Shown here one piece after another: positions 41,666 through 51,325 of a stretch of 64,000 nt of DNA. The DNA comes from Nocardia inohanensis NBRC 100128 (GTDB lineage: Bacteria; Actinomycetota; Actinomycetes; Mycobacteriales; Mycobacteriaceae), in assembly GCF_001612945.1 (NCBI RefSeq), contig NZ_BDBK01000012.1, forward strand, positions 62,001 to 126,000. Reading direction: 5' to 3'. Every line of letters starts with the position of its first letter. The stretch's first letter is position 1. The position numbers were made by a program, and so were the translations under genes. The notes beneath the pieces were generated by a model. It saw only the letters and a program-made list of their open reading frames with translations. It ran no database searches and was not told the DNA's origin.

Positions 41666-41704
41666 CAGCTTCCTTGGTCGGGAGGAGTGGGCGGAGGTGC
41701 GCGG

Positions 41705-43891
41705 CTATCGGTCCGGTCGGCGACGTGCCTTGCGCGTGGCGTCCATGACCGCCGCGATGCGGTCGCGGGCCTCGTCGGCGGATCGTCCGCGTGGCGGCTC
41801 GGGTTCGGATTCGGGTGGTACGGGGCCGGATCGGCGGGCGCGTTGCGGTAGCTCCGGACGGTGCTCGCTCGGACGGAACGAATCATCGTGGGATCCAGCG
41901 TTGTCCGGCGTCCGGATCCGGGCGGCCGGGATGTCGCTGTCGTTGGCCTGTCCCCCGAAGTCCGTGAGCAAAGTGGCGGGGATCAGCAGGACCGCTTGCA
42001 CACCGCCGTAAGCCGATTCGCGGAGCCGGACCGAGATGCCGTGTTTGGCAGCGAGTTTCGCGACCACGAACAAACCGAGGCGGATGTCGTCGGTCAGGGC
42101 CGCCACGCTGAAGTCGGGCGGATGAGCCAGCAGATCGTTGCGTTCGAGCAGTTCGGACGGCGACATGCCGAGCCCCTGGTCCTCGATTTCGATGGCCACG
42201 CCACGACCGACGACCGCGCCCGATACCGAGACCTGTGCGTGCGGCGGTGAGAATCCGGTGGCGTTGTCCATCAGTTCGGCCAAGGTGTGGATGAGGTCGG
42301 CGACGGCGTTGCCGGAGATATGGAGGTCGGGCAGGCGGGCGGTTCGAATCCTGGTGTAGTCCAGGCTTTCCGCGACCGCGCCGCGCACCACGTCGGTCAG
42401 CGGCACCGGCTTGCGCCAGCGCCGGCCGGGCTGCGAGCCGCCGAGAATGATCAGGTTCTCGGCATTGCGGCGGGCCCGGGTGGCCAGGTGATCCAGTTGG
42501 AACAGCAGATCCAATTGGCCGGGATGCTCCTCGGTGCGCTCGGCCTGGTCTATCAAGGCCAGCTGGCGATGCACCACGATCTGGCTGCGGTGAGCGATGT
42601 TCAAGAACACCGCGTTCACGCCCGCGCGGGTCTTGGCTTCGGCGACCGCGGCGGATATGGCAGCCAGTTGCGCGCGCCCGAAAGCCGATGCCACCTGGCC
42701 GAATTCATCGGTTCCGAAATCCGGGCCGGCGATTTCCCGATCCGGATCCACCGCTTCGCCCGCCGCGAGCCTGCGCATCAGGTCGGGCAGTCGCTCATCG
42801 GCCAGCTCGAGGGTGTGCGCCTGCAACCGTCGCATCCGGGCCACCACCCGGTTCGCCATGCCGAGGGCAATGAGAAACGCCGAAATCGACACCAGCAGCA
42901 TGGCCGCGCCCACGTACAGGGATCTGGTGGCGATACGTTCGCCGTGCGCGTCGGCGAGCACGTGCGCGTCGCGGCTCTGGTCCTGCCAGAGTCGCATCAG
43001 GGCCGAGCCGACCCGGCCACCGGCGGCCTGCCACCGCGCCGCCTCGGCGGCGGTGAGCGAATCCCCGGAGCGGAGACCATCCGCCCGGTCGGAGAGCAGC
43101 CGCCAGTCGGAACCCGTTGTGATACCGCGCAATTGGTCGAGTCGTGGACCGCGCAGCACCGAGGCCGCGTACGCCGCCTCCCGGCGATACTCACCCACAT
43201 AGTCGCCGAACTCGGTCATCCGATGCCCGTCCGCGCCGTCGCGGGCGAGCATCACCGACCCCAGCGCCGTGGCGCGAGCGAGCGCTTCGGCGGCGCGCAA
43301 GGGCGCGACCGCGTACGAGAGTTGCACGGCGATCGCGGCATCGGGAGCGACCCGCGCGGCCATCATGGCGGCGGCGAACGCGCTGTCGATCACCGTGCCG
43401 AAGAGCGTGAACGTCTGTTCCTGGGTCGTCTGGCGCGCATCGATGGACCCGCGCAGCGCCGGAAACTTCTCGTACAGTTCGCGATAGCCCGAGATCTCCG
43501 CGGCCGACCCGTCGCGATCGATCTCCCGGCCCACATCCAGGAGCACCCGCACCTGCGCGATAGCGGTATCGGTGCGCCCGCGCGCGGCGCTGAGATCGGT
43601 GACGGCGTCCGCGTCGCCGGCCAGATAGCGCAGCGAATGCAGGCGCTCGTCCTGGAACGCCTGCACCATCGCCGCGGCCGGATCCAGAATGCGGCTGGCC
43701 AGGGCGGCCCAATTCTGGGCATCACGGCCGGTTTTCACCAGGTAGGCGGCGCCGCCGACCCCGACTGCGAGCAGGACGACGCTGGTGACGAGGACGATCG
43801 TCACCAGCCTCGTGCGAATTCCCGCTCGCCTGCCGGGCAGCCGAACCAGCCTCCGTATGCGGAAAGCACACCGCCGCAGCCAGTTCGCCAT
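41705..43891 (-). CDS. Conservon-type sensor histidine kinase with nitrate-sensor (NIT)-like domain
   Basis: 728 residues. Membrane helix about 28-50, an extracellular helical sensor of about 270 residues like NIT domains, a second helix about 325-348, HAMP, then the kinase: NIAHRSQIVVHRQ and the ATP-binding ELMDNATGFSPP and DQGLGMS. The C-terminal 90 residues are proline/arginine-rich and disordered, as in CvnA proteins. It ends 39 bases before the roadblock gene and starts 2 bases after the DUF3068 stop. Confidence 0.9.
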   Translation of the reverse strand: MANWLRRCAFRIRRLVRLPGRRAGIRTRLVTIVLVTSVVLLAVGVGGAAYLVKTGRDAQNWAALASRILDPAAAMVQAFQDERLHSLRYLAGDADAVTDLSAARGRTDTAIAQVRVLLDVGREIDRDGSAAEISGYRELYEKFPALRGSIDARQTTQEQTFTLFGTVIDSAFAAAMMAARVAPDAAIAVQLSYAVAPLRAAEALARATALGSVMLARDGADGHRMTEFGDYVGEYRREAAYAASVLRGPRLDQLRGITTGSDWRLLSDRADGLRSGDSLTAAEAARWQAAGGRVGSALMRLWQDQSRDAHVLADAHGERIATRSLYVGAAMLLVSISAFLIALGMANRVVARMRRLQAHTLELADERLPDLMRRLAAGEAVDPDREIAGPDFGTDEFGQVASAFGRAQLAAISAAVAEAKTRAGVNAVFLNIAHRSQIVVHRQLALIDQAERTEEHPGQLDLLFQLDHLATRARRNAENLIILGGSQPGRRWRKPVPLTDVVRGAVAESLDYTRIRTARLPDLHISGNAVADLIHTLAELMDNATGFSPPHAQVSVSGAVVGRGVAIEIEDQGLGMSPSELLERNDLLAHPPDFSVAALTDDIRLGLFVVAKLAAKHGISVRLRESAYGGVQAVLLIPATLLTDFGGQANDSDIPAARIRTPDNAGSHDDSFRPSEHRPELPQRARRSGPVPPESEPEPPRGRSADEARDRIAAVMDATRKARRRPDR

Positions 43892-43893
43892 GT

Positions 43894-44898
43894 TTACGCG
43901 GCGGAGGCCGGACGACGGCGGACGATGCCGATCACGATCACGACGACGCCGAGGATCAATGCCGCGAGCGGGATGTAGTCGGCGAGCAGGTTGAGTTTCT
44001 CGCCGGCGGATCGCGCTTTGTCGGCGCTGGTGTCGGCGGAGGCGTCCGTGGTCTTGATATCGAGTGCCATGACCGGCAGCAGATCGATGCGCTTGCCGTC
44101 CGCTTCCACCCCTGCCACCACTTTCTGCTGCTGGGCGGCGGTGATCGGCAGACCGAGTGCGCTGTCCACGGCGACGTTCAGCGCATTGGATGCGGAGTAG
44201 GCCAGTGGAACCAGGTCGGGCAGGGTGGGCAGCGCGGTCCGCAGGGCGTCCTGACTGCCGGCCGGCAGCGAGGGAAGCAACTGTTCGACAAGAGCTTTCG
44301 GCAGCTGCGCCGGAAGCGTGCTCAGCGTCATCGAGTTCTTCAGCGCGCCCTGGGCAGATGCCTCGTACCGCTGCACATCGCGGCCGTGGACGGAATCGGA
44401 ACCCTTGTAGCGCAACGGAACCGCCGCCTGGGTACCCGAATCCCAGTAGCTCTGCGAGTCGTCGGCAGGAGGATCCATCGCCAGCGCGACCGTCACGCCC
44501 GTATGCGATTCCACCTCGGCCCCGTCGGGCGCGGGTGCTTCCAGCAGCGTCACCCGGTCGAGCGCGTACACGTGCTTCTGGTTGATGGTGAGCCCGTTCG
44601 GGCCGTTGATCACCGCCTCGTCGTGGACCACGGCGGTATCGCCGGATGTGGACGAGACGTAGATATGCCGGTCCACGGTGATCGGCACATTGCTCATAAG
44701 TGCGTGGGCGGTATCGCCGCTCTTCAATGCCGCCGAATTCAGCAGCGTCGCCGTGCCCTCGTAATGGGCGACGGTATCGGTATCGCCCGGCAGCTTGGTC
44801 AGCACGGGCACCGCCACGAAGCGGAGCACTCCCGCGAGCGCGATCATGAGCACTCCGGCCGCCAGCAAGGCGAGCGAAGAGCGGCGAATTTTGAACAT
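43894..44898 (-). CDS. DUF3068 / PorA-family envelope protein
   Basis: 334 residues. One N-terminal helix (about 8-30), a large extracytoplasmic domain (YEGTATLLNSAALKSGD, then VYALDRVTLLEAP) and a C-terminal helix (about 303-324) followed by a basic end. This is the DUF3068 family of mycolic-acid actinobacteria, often annotated PorA-like. CAGG stands before the ATG. First gene of an operon with the sensor kinase and roadblock protein, which suggests envelope sensing. Confidence 0.85.
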   Translation of the reverse strand: MFKIRRSSLALLAAGVLMIALAGVLRFVAVPVLTKLPGDTDTVAHYEGTATLLNSAALKSGDTAHALMSNVPITVDRHIYVSSTSGDTAVVHDEAVINGPNGLTINQKHVYALDRVTLLEAPAPDGAEVESHTGVTVALAMDPPADDSQSYWDSGTQAAVPLRYKGSDSVHGRDVQRYEASAQGALKNSMTLSTLPAQLPKALVEQLLPSLPAGSQDALRTALPTLPDLVPLAYSASNALNVAVDSALGLPITAAQQQKVVAGVEADGKRIDLLPVMALDIKTTDASADTSADKARSAGEKLNLLADYIPLAALILGVVVIVIGIVRRRPASAA

Positions 44899-45017
44899 TC
44901 GGTCCTGCTATCTAACTGGTGATGCGCACGCGGATCCACGGGCGGAGAAGCCATAGGAGTTACGCATCGTTGTGAGCCACAACTCACCTCGAGTTGGCGG
45001 CCAACAGTAGATCACAC

Positions 45018-45032
45018 TGACCGTACGGTTGG
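45018..45032. promoter_or_regulatory. Half-conserved copy of the catabolic operator
   Basis: TGACCGTACGGTTGG: the left arm matches the 18-bp operator; the right arm is at the wrong distance, although ACCGTACGGT is itself palindromic. In the gap upstream of both the DUF3068 operon and the 45136 gene. Confidence 0.35.
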
Positions 45033-45088
45033 CTAGTCTGCGAAATTTTCAGGTTTTCATCGCGGATTTTGCCGCTTTGCCGAATTAT

Positions 45089-45106
45089 TGACTGCACGTA
45101 CGGTCT
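45089..45106. promoter_or_regulatory. 18-bp palindromic operator, site 2 (SCO6745-like pair)
   Basis: TGACTGCACGTACGGTCT, one mismatch (last base) from TGACYG-N6-CRGTCA; ends 29 bases before the ATG at 45136. Confidence 0.65.
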
Positions 45107-45135
45107 GCCCTAGTGGCCAGATGGATGGGATGCGA

Positions 45136-46056
45136 ATGGCAATCGAAGAGTCGAGCCGCAGGGCACGCGCGCTACGGGCCGCGATCGAACCTTTCGCCGG
45201 GCAGGTGTACTTCGCGCCCGAATGCCACGCCGCTTACGAACGGCTCGGGTTCGCCCCGGCCGGAAGGCTCGGCAATGTCAGCACACCCGACGCCGCCGCG
45301 TATTTCACGAGCCGGGGAGCAGCGCTGGGTCAGGTCCCAGGGACGGTGGTGGCAGCGGCGTTCGCGGTGTTCGAACCCGGAATCGTCACGGCGGGAGTCG
45401 AACTCGGGTGGCGGCTCACCGATGCGGCAACGATCGCGGAAGCGCGCACGGCTGGAGCAATCGCACAGCTCGAGCGGGTGCTCGGACCACAGCCATCCGG
45501 TATCGAACGCGTGACCACACTGCTGGCACGCGCGGTGGAACCACTGCGCCCCGAAGGCCGTCCGTTGTTCTCGGGCGTGTGCGCACTCGGCTTGCCCGAC
45601 AGCACGATCGGCCGCGCCTGGCGGCTGGCCGACCGGTTGCGTGAATATCGCGGCGATTCGCACACCGCGGCCTGGATCACGGCCGGATACGACGCGGCGG
45701 AGATCGGATTGGTCGGTGAGCTGATCCGCGGGCTGCCCCCACGGTCCTATGTCCGGTCGCGAGGATGGACGAACGAGCAGCTCGATGCGGCGCACGATCG
45801 GCTCCGAGCGCGCGGCCACCTCGATGAGGACGGTCTCACCGAGAGGGGCGCGCGAGCCCGCGAGGCCGTCGAGATCGCCACCGATCACCAAATGCATGCC
45901 GCCACAGCCGCATTGGGCGACGACCTCGATGAGCTCGTGAGTTCGCTGGACCGGTGGAACACACAACTAGCGGTCGGCGGCTACCCGGCGCTCACCGATG
46001 CGGACAAGCGGGAGTCGGCGCGCATCGTCAGCTACGCGTCAGGGATGAGCCGATGA
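45136..46056 (+). CDS. SCO6745-family protein, copy 1
   Basis: 306 residues of a helical actinobacterial family of unknown function. Landmarks are AIEPFAGQVYFAPE, YFTSRGAALG, REYRGDSHTAAWITAGYDAAE and RGWTNEQLDAAHDRLRARG, and the last part resembles a winged helix. The start is placed at 45136 because it aligns with the start of copy 2; ATGs at 45121 and 45130 are possible. ATGA overlap with copy 2. An operator of the catabolic regulon lies just upstream. Confidence 0.82.
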   Translation: MAIEESSRRARALRAAIEPFAGQVYFAPECHAAYERLGFAPAGRLGNVSTPDAAAYFTSRGAALGQVPGTVVAAAFAVFEPGIVTAGVELGWRLTDAATIAEARTAGAIAQLERVLGPQPSGIERVTTLLARAVEPLRPEGRPLFSGVCALGLPDSTIGRAWRLADRLREYRGDSHTAAWITAGYDAAEIGLVGELIRGLPPRSYVRSRGWTNEQLDAAHDRLRARGHLDEDGLTERGARAREAVEIATDHQMHAATAALGDDLDELVSSLDRWNTQLAVGGYPALTDADKRESARIVSYASGMSR

Positions 46057-46964
46057 TCTCCGACGCCGAACTGAGCCGCCGGGCACGCATGCTGTGGGCC
46101 GCGCTCGAACCGTTCGCCGGGCAGGTGTACTTCTCCGCCGAGACGAACGCCGAGTACGCGGCACTCGGGTTCGGCGGCGGGCGCGGGACGCTGCCGGGCG
46201 GCGTGCACACCTCGAATCGCGACGCCTACAACACCGGTCGCGGTGCGGCGCTCGGGCAAGCGCACGGTGCGGTCGTCGCGGCCGCGTTCGCGGTGTTCGA
46301 CCCGGCCGTGGTCGCCGCTTCGGTCGAGCGCGGGTGGGCGCTGACCGATGCCTCGACTATCGCCGCGGCCCGCGCGCGCGGCGCGACCGCCTCGCTGCGG
46401 CGGATACTCGGCGAATGCCCCGATGGGCTCGACAGGGTGATCGGATTGCTCACTCGCGCAGTCGAACCCCTCCGGCTCGCCGGTCGGCCGATGTTCGCGG
46501 GACTGTGCGCGATCGACCTTCCCGGCGATCCGCTCGGCCGGGCATGGGCGCTGGCCGACCGCTTGCGGGAGTATCGCGGCGATTCCCACACCGCCGCTTG
46601 GATCTCCGCCGGATTCGATGCCGTCGAGATCGGACTGCTCAGCGAAGCGCGCTGGGGTCTGCCACCCCGCACCTACGTGCGCACCAGAGCCTGGACCGAT
46701 ACACAACTCGAGGCCGCGGCACATCGCCTGCGCGAGCGTGGCCTCCTCGACGGCGATCATCTCTCCCCCGCCGGCCGGGACGCGCGGGAGCGCATCGAAG
46801 TAGCGACCGATCGTCAGATGCGGTCGGCGATAGCGGCACTCGGCGACGAATTCGATGACCTCGTCGGCATAGTTGGTGGTTGGAGCGCCGCGGTTCAAGC
46901 AGCGGGCGGCTATCCCGACCTCTACGGCGCCCGGATCGCGCGGCGGGTGGCCGAGGAGCTGTGA
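46053..46964 (+). CDS. SCO6745-family protein, copy 2
   Basis: 303 residues, colinear with copy 1 and clearly homologous (ALEPFAGQVYFSAETNAEY, RGAALGQAHGAVVAAAFAVF, REYRGDSHTAAWISAGFDAV). The ATG overlaps the stop of copy 1, so translation is coupled and a heteromer is plausible. The family function is unknown. Convergent with fadE5. Confidence 0.82.
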   Translation: MISDAELSRRARMLWAALEPFAGQVYFSAETNAEYAALGFGGGRGTLPGGVHTSNRDAYNTGRGAALGQAHGAVVAAAFAVFDPAVVAASVERGWALTDASTIAAARARGATASLRRILGECPDGLDRVIGLLTRAVEPLRLAGRPMFAGLCAIDLPGDPLGRAWALADRLREYRGDSHTAAWISAGFDAVEIGLLSEARWGLPPRTYVRTRAWTDTQLEAAAHRLRERGLLDGDHLSPAGRDARERIEVATDRQMRSAIAALGDEFDDLVGIVGGWSAAVQAAGGYPDLYGARIARRVAEEL

Positions 46965-47107
46965 CAGTCCTGGGCCCGAGCGGAGGCCGCTCGACGGGGC
47001 ACGTCGCCGTGGTCTGGTGCATCGGGATGCACTCGATCACCCAGCGCCAGGTCGCATCCGGTGCCGACCAGGGCGCACCCCGGACGGCAGACGGGCGAGC
47101 ACGGACC

Positions 47108-48916
47108 TCAGAAGGCGGCGTCGTCGAGTTCCATGACCGAGTGGTCGAGGTGCTCGACCACCCCGCGTGCGGCGGCCACACCGGGCAGCACCTCGGCGGC
47201 GAAGAAGCGTGCTACCGCCAGTTTTCCGGCCCGGTAGTCCGCGTCCACGGTGTCGGAGGCCAGCGCTACGGCGGCCTGGCGCAGCAGCAGCCAGGCGATC
47301 AGCAGGTCGCCGACGGCGAGTAGGAAGCGCACGGACCCGAGTCCCACCCGGTAGACCATGGCGGGGTCGGGGTCGGTGGCGTAGCGGGTCAGTGCCGTAG
47401 CCATGGCCCGTACGTCGGTGGTGGCCGCGAGGAGTGACTCGGCTTCGGAGCTCAGCAGCGGGTTCACGTTCGCCGTGAATTCGGTGATCGCGTCGAGCAG
47501 GAATCCGAAGGCTATGCCCTTGTCCCGCAGGATCTTCCGGAAGAAGAAGTCCTGGGCTTGGATCGCGGTGGTGCCCTCGTAGAGGGAATCGATCTTGGCG
47601 TCGCGCAGGTACTGCTCGATCGGGTAGTCCTGGAGATAGCCGGAGCCGCCCAGGGTTTGCAGGGATTCGGTGAGCATGGCGAAGGCTCGTTCGGAGCCGG
47701 CGCCCTTCACGATCGGGAGCAGCAGGTCGTTCACCCGCGCCGCCAGGTCGGGATCGGCGCCCGAAACCACCTGTGCCGCTTCGGGGTTCTGGTGCGCCGC
47801 GGTGAACAGGTAGACGGCGCGCAGTCCTTCGGCGTACGCCTTCTGCATGAGCAGGGAGCGCCGTACGTCGGGGTGGCGCAGGATACTCACGCGCGGGGCG
47901 GTCTTGTCGGCCATCGCGGTCAGGTCCGCGCCCTGTACCCGCTCGCGGGCATAGGCCAGGGCATTGAGGTATCCCGTGGACAGGGTAGCGATCGCTTTGG
48001 TGCCCACCATCATTCGCGCGGTTTCGATGATCTGGAACATCTGCGCGATGCCGTTGTGGGTCTCCCCCACCAGCCAGCCTTTGGCAGGTATGCCGTGCCC
48101 GCCCAGGGTGACCTCGCAGGTGGCCGAGACCTTCAAGCCCATTTTGTGTTCGAGGCCGGTGACGAACACACCGTTGCGCTCCCCCGGCTCCCCGGTGCGG
48201 GGATCGAAGTGGAACTTCGGGACGTAGAACAGGCTCAGCCCCTTGGTGCCGGGTCCCGCGCCTTCGGGCCGGGCGAGCACCAGGTGCACGGTGTTCTCGA
48301 ACAGGTCGTCGGCGTCGGCGGAGGTGATGAAGCGTTTGACGCCTTCGAGATGCCAGCTGCCGTCGTCCTGCGGGATCGCCCGGGTGCGGGCGGCACCGAC
48401 ATCGGAGCCGGCATCGGGTTCGGTGAGCACCATGGTGGTACCCCAGCCGCGCTCGACCGCCAGTGTGGCCCAATGCTTCTGGTCCTCGGTGCCGATGCCG
48501 TACAGCACACCGGAGAAGACCGGGCCGGTGAGGTAGAAGAAGATGCCCGGTTGCGCACCGAGCAGGAATTCGGTGATGGCCCAGGCGACCATCGAGGGCG
48601 CGGGCACCCCGCCTACCGCCGGTCGCAGCCCGACCCGGAACCATTCGGCATCGCGCCAGGCGCGCAGGGAGCGCTTGAACGATTCGGGGATGGTGACCGT
48701 GTGGGTGGCCGGATCGAAGGTGGGCGGATGCCGGTCGGCGTCGGCGAATCCCTCGGCCACCGGACCTTCGGCCAGCCGGGCCGCCTCGGTGAGCATGGTG
48801 CGCACCGTCTCGCCGTCGAGGTCGCCGAACGCGCCGGTGGCGAGGATCTTGTCCAGCTCGAAGACCTCGAACAGGGTGAATTCCAGGTCGCGGACATTGG
48901 CCCGGTAGTGGCCCAT
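47108..48916 (-). CDS. fadE5: Acyl-CoA dehydrogenase, FadE5 type
   Basis: 602 residues, the long acyl-CoA dehydrogenase type with an extra C-terminal helical domain, as in mycobacterial FadE5 (Rv0244c). FAD/substrate motifs TMVLTEPDAGSDVGAARTRA and FITSADADDL; catalytic-base segment DSLYEGTTAIQAQDF. It oxidises medium to long acyl-CoA esters at C2-C3. Last gene of the operon, 34 bases after the second dehydrogenase. AAGGG upstream of the ATG. Confidence 0.93.
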   Translation of the reverse strand: MGHYRANVRDLEFTLFEVFELDKILATGAFGDLDGETVRTMLTEAARLAEGPVAEGFADADRHPPTFDPATHTVTIPESFKRSLRAWRDAEWFRVGLRPAVGGVPAPSMVAWAITEFLLGAQPGIFFYLTGPVFSGVLYGIGTEDQKHWATLAVERGWGTTMVLTEPDAGSDVGAARTRAIPQDDGSWHLEGVKRFITSADADDLFENTVHLVLARPEGAGPGTKGLSLFYVPKFHFDPRTGEPGERNGVFVTGLEHKMGLKVSATCEVTLGGHGIPAKGWLVGETHNGIAQMFQIIETARMMVGTKAIATLSTGYLNALAYARERVQGADLTAMADKTAPRVSILRHPDVRRSLLMQKAYAEGLRAVYLFTAAHQNPEAAQVVSGADPDLAARVNDLLLPIVKGAGSERAFAMLTESLQTLGGSGYLQDYPIEQYLRDAKIDSLYEGTTAIQAQDFFFRKILRDKGIAFGFLLDAITEFTANVNPLLSSEAESLLAATTDVRAMATALTRYATDPDPAMVYRVGLGSVRFLLAVGDLLIAWLLLRQAAVALASDTVDADYRAGKLAVARFFAAEVLPGVAAARGVVEHLDHSVMELDDAAF

Positions 48917-48950
48917 GCGAAATCCCTTCGGATACAGAATATTTCGGTGG

Positions 48951-50099
48951 TCAGCGGGTAGCGAGCGGCAGGGATTTCGCGATGACCTCGTTCATGATCT
49001 CGGTCGCCCCGCCGCCGATGCTGAGCAGGCGGCCGTCGCGGTAGAGGCGCTCCACCTCGTTCTCACGGATGTAGCCCATACCGCCGAAGATCTGCACGGC
49101 TTCGTTGATCACGAATTCGCAGGCCGCGGCGGCGGTGTTCTTGGCCATCGCCACTTCCGCGCCGACGGATTCGCCCGCGACGTAACGGGTCAGCACGTCG
49201 CGCACGTACACGCGGGCGACGGTCGTCTGCCTGGCCATTTCGGCGAGCTTGTGCCGGATCACCTGCCGGTGCGCCAGCGGCTCACCGAAGGTCACCCGGT
49301 CCCGTACCCACGGCAGGGTGAGATCGAGGGCGCGCTGGGCGGTCGAATAGCCCTGCACGGCGAGGTTCAATCGTTCACCGTCGAGCCGGGTCATCAACTG
49401 CGCGAACGCGGTTCCCTCCGCGCCGACCAGGTTCGCGGCCGGTACCCGGACATTGTCGTAGGACAGTTCCGCGGTGTCCGAGCAGAGGCAGCCCATCTTC
49501 TCCAGGGTGCGGCCGACAGTGAAGCCCGGAGTGTCGGTGTCCACGATGAGCAGCGACAGCCCGCGATGCCCGGGGCCGCCGGTGCGCACCACCGTGGTCA
49601 CATAGTCGGCGCGGGCCCCGGAGGTGATGTAGGTCTTCGCGCCGTTGACGATGTAATGGTCACCGTCGCGAACGGCGGTGGTGCGCACCGCCGCGACATC
49701 GGAGCCGGTACCCGGTTCGGTGATGCCGAGCGCGCCGATCTTGGTGCCTTCCAAGGTCGGCGTCACGTACTTCGCGATCTGGTCCGGATCACCGGCAGCC
49801 GCGATGTGGGGTGCGGCGATGGTGTGGGTCAGCAGCGATCCGCACAGCCCGGGGCTGCCGCCGTTGACGATCAGTTCTTCGATCAGGATTGCCAGGTCGA
49901 TGTAATCGCCCGCGCCACCGGCTGATTCGGGGAACCCCAGGCCGAGCAGACCGAGGCCGCCCGCCTGCTCGTGCAGAGAACGCGGCAGCGAACCGTCGCG
50001 CTCCCAGCGGTCCATGTGCGGGGTGATTTCCTGGAGAGTGAACTCGGCGGCCAGTTTGCGCAGATCGCAGCGTTCGGGTGTGGTCCAGAGGTTGGTCAC
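48951..50099 (-). CDS. Acyl-CoA dehydrogenase
   Basis: 382 residues, standard acyl-CoA dehydrogenase with N-terminal helices, middle barrel (ALGITEPGTGSDVAAVRTTA, then YITSGARADY) and C-terminal helices (QIFGGMGYIRENEVERLYRD). GTG at 50099 with GAGGAA before it. It sits between the cytochrome P450 (8-base gap) and fadE5, fitting oxidation of the side-chain acyl-CoA generated by the upstream P450 and CoA ligase. Confidence 0.92.
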   Translation of the reverse strand: MTNLWTTPERCDLRKLAAEFTLQEITPHMDRWERDGSLPRSLHEQAGGLGLLGLGFPESAGGAGDYIDLAILIEELIVNGGSPGLCGSLLTHTIAAPHIAAAGDPDQIAKYVTPTLEGTKIGALGITEPGTGSDVAAVRTTAVRDGDHYIVNGAKTYITSGARADYVTTVVRTGGPGHRGLSLLIVDTDTPGFTVGRTLEKMGCLCSDTAELSYDNVRVPAANLVGAEGTAFAQLMTRLDGERLNLAVQGYSTAQRALDLTLPWVRDRVTFGEPLAHRQVIRHKLAEMARQTTVARVYVRDVLTRYVAGESVGAEVAMAKNTAAAACEFVINEAVQIFGGMGYIRENEVERLYRDGRLLSIGGGATEIMNEVIAKSLPLATR

Positions 50100-50107
50100 T
50101 GGTTTCC

Positions 50108-51325
50108 TCAGCGCGAAAGCCGCACGGGCAGTTCGGTAATGCCGTTGACGAAATTCGAGCGCAACCGCACCGGAGTCCCGGTGACCTCGATGCTGGAGAA
50201 GCGTTCGAACAACTTGGCCAGCAGCACGCGGCCCTCCAGCCGGGCCACACCGCTGCCCAGGCAGAAGTGGGTGCCGAATCCGAAGGACACGTGCGGGTTG
50301 GTCTTCCGGGTGATGTCGAAGACATCCGGGTTCTCGAACACGGTCTCGTCGCGGTTGGCGGCGGCATAGGACAGCACGACTTTGTCGCCGGCCTTGATCG
50401 CCTGCCCGCTGACCTCGGTGTCCTGCACGCAGGTGCGCCGGAACTGGAGGATGGGCGGGAACATGCGCAGGATCTCCTCGACCGCCTGCGGCATCAGGCT
50501 GGGATCCGCACGCAGCAAACGGAATTGGTCCGGGTTTTCCGACAGCAGCAGGATCGCGCCGTTGAGCATATTGCGGGTGGTCTCGTTGCCCGCGATGACG
50601 AGGAGCTGGAAGAAGCGATCCAGTTCGTCGTCGGTGAGGCGGCGACCGTCGACCTCGGCATTGACCACCAGGCTCCACACGTCCTCGGTGGGCTCGGCGC
50701 GCTTGGCGGCGGTCTGGGTGCGGGCGTAGGCGAACAGCTCCAGGAACGCCGACACGTAGGACTTCTTGTCCACGGCCTCCGGATCGTCGAAGCCGACCAT
50801 GCGATTGGTCCAGTCGAAGAGCAGGTGCCGCTCCTCGGTGGGGACGCCGAGGATATCGGCCAGTACCAGCAGCGGCATCTCCGAGGAGACCTGCTGCACC
50901 CAGTCGATATCGCCGCCGTCGCCGAGCCGCTCGACGATCGCATCGGCGTGCGCGGCAATGGAATCCGCCATGCCGTTGACCACGCGCGGCGTGAACGCCT
51001 TGCTGATGATCTTGCGCATCTGGGTGTGCATCGGCGGATCGATGTTCAACATCGCCTGCCGCTGGATCTCCAGCTCGGCCGGGGTCACCTCGCGCACCCA
51101 GGTGCCGCCCTCGTAGGAGCTGAACACATCGGGACGCTTACCGGCGGCCATCACGTCGGCGTGCTTGGTGAAGTACCAGAAGCCGGGGCCACCGGGAAAG
51201 TCACCGGCGGCCGGTTCCGGCACCCACGCCACCGGCGTTTCCCGGCGCAGCGCGGCGACCTCGGCGTAGGGGAACCCGGATAGGTAGGCATCGGGATTGC
51301 CGAAATCGGGCACGGTGGTGATCAT
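50108..51325 (-). CDS. Cytochrome P450, CYP125/CYP142/CYP124-like
   Basis: 405 residues, soluble. Haem motif FGFGTHFCLG, I-helix LLVIAGNETTRN and K-helix EEILR are intact. GGTWVRE and MLNIDPPMHTQMRKI recall the mycobacterial steroid/lipid terminal hydroxylases CYP125, CYP142 and CYP124. It probably oxidises a terminal methyl group to feed the CoA ligase. ATG overlaps the ligase TGA (ATGA). The FprB-like reductase across the divergent promoter is a ready electron donor. Confidence 0.9.
   Translation of the reverse strand: MITTVPDFGNPDAYLSGFPYAEVAALRRETPVAWVPEPAAGDFPGGPGFWYFTKHADVMAAGKRPDVFSSYEGGTWVREVTPAELEIQRQAMLNIDPPMHTQMRKIISKAFTPRVVNGMADSIAAHADAIVERLGDGGDIDWVQQVSSEMPLLVLADILGVPTEERHLLFDWTNRMVGFDDPEAVDKKSYVSAFLELFAYARTQTAAKRAEPTEDVWSLVVNAEVDGRRLTDDELDRFFQLLVIAGNETTRNMLNGAILLLSENPDQFRLLRADPSLMPQAVEEILRMFPPILQFRRTCVQDTEVSGQAIKAGDKVVLSYAAANRDETVFENPDVFDITRKTNPHVSFGFGTHFCLGSGVARLEGRVLLAKLFERFSSIEVTGTPVRLRSNFVNGITELPVRLSR

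Noticed and set aside
42344..42358. GGTTCGAATCC-like segment resembling a tRNA T-arm
   Set aside because: It lies inside the sensor kinase coding region, and no acceptor stem, D-arm or anticodon arm can be folded around it.
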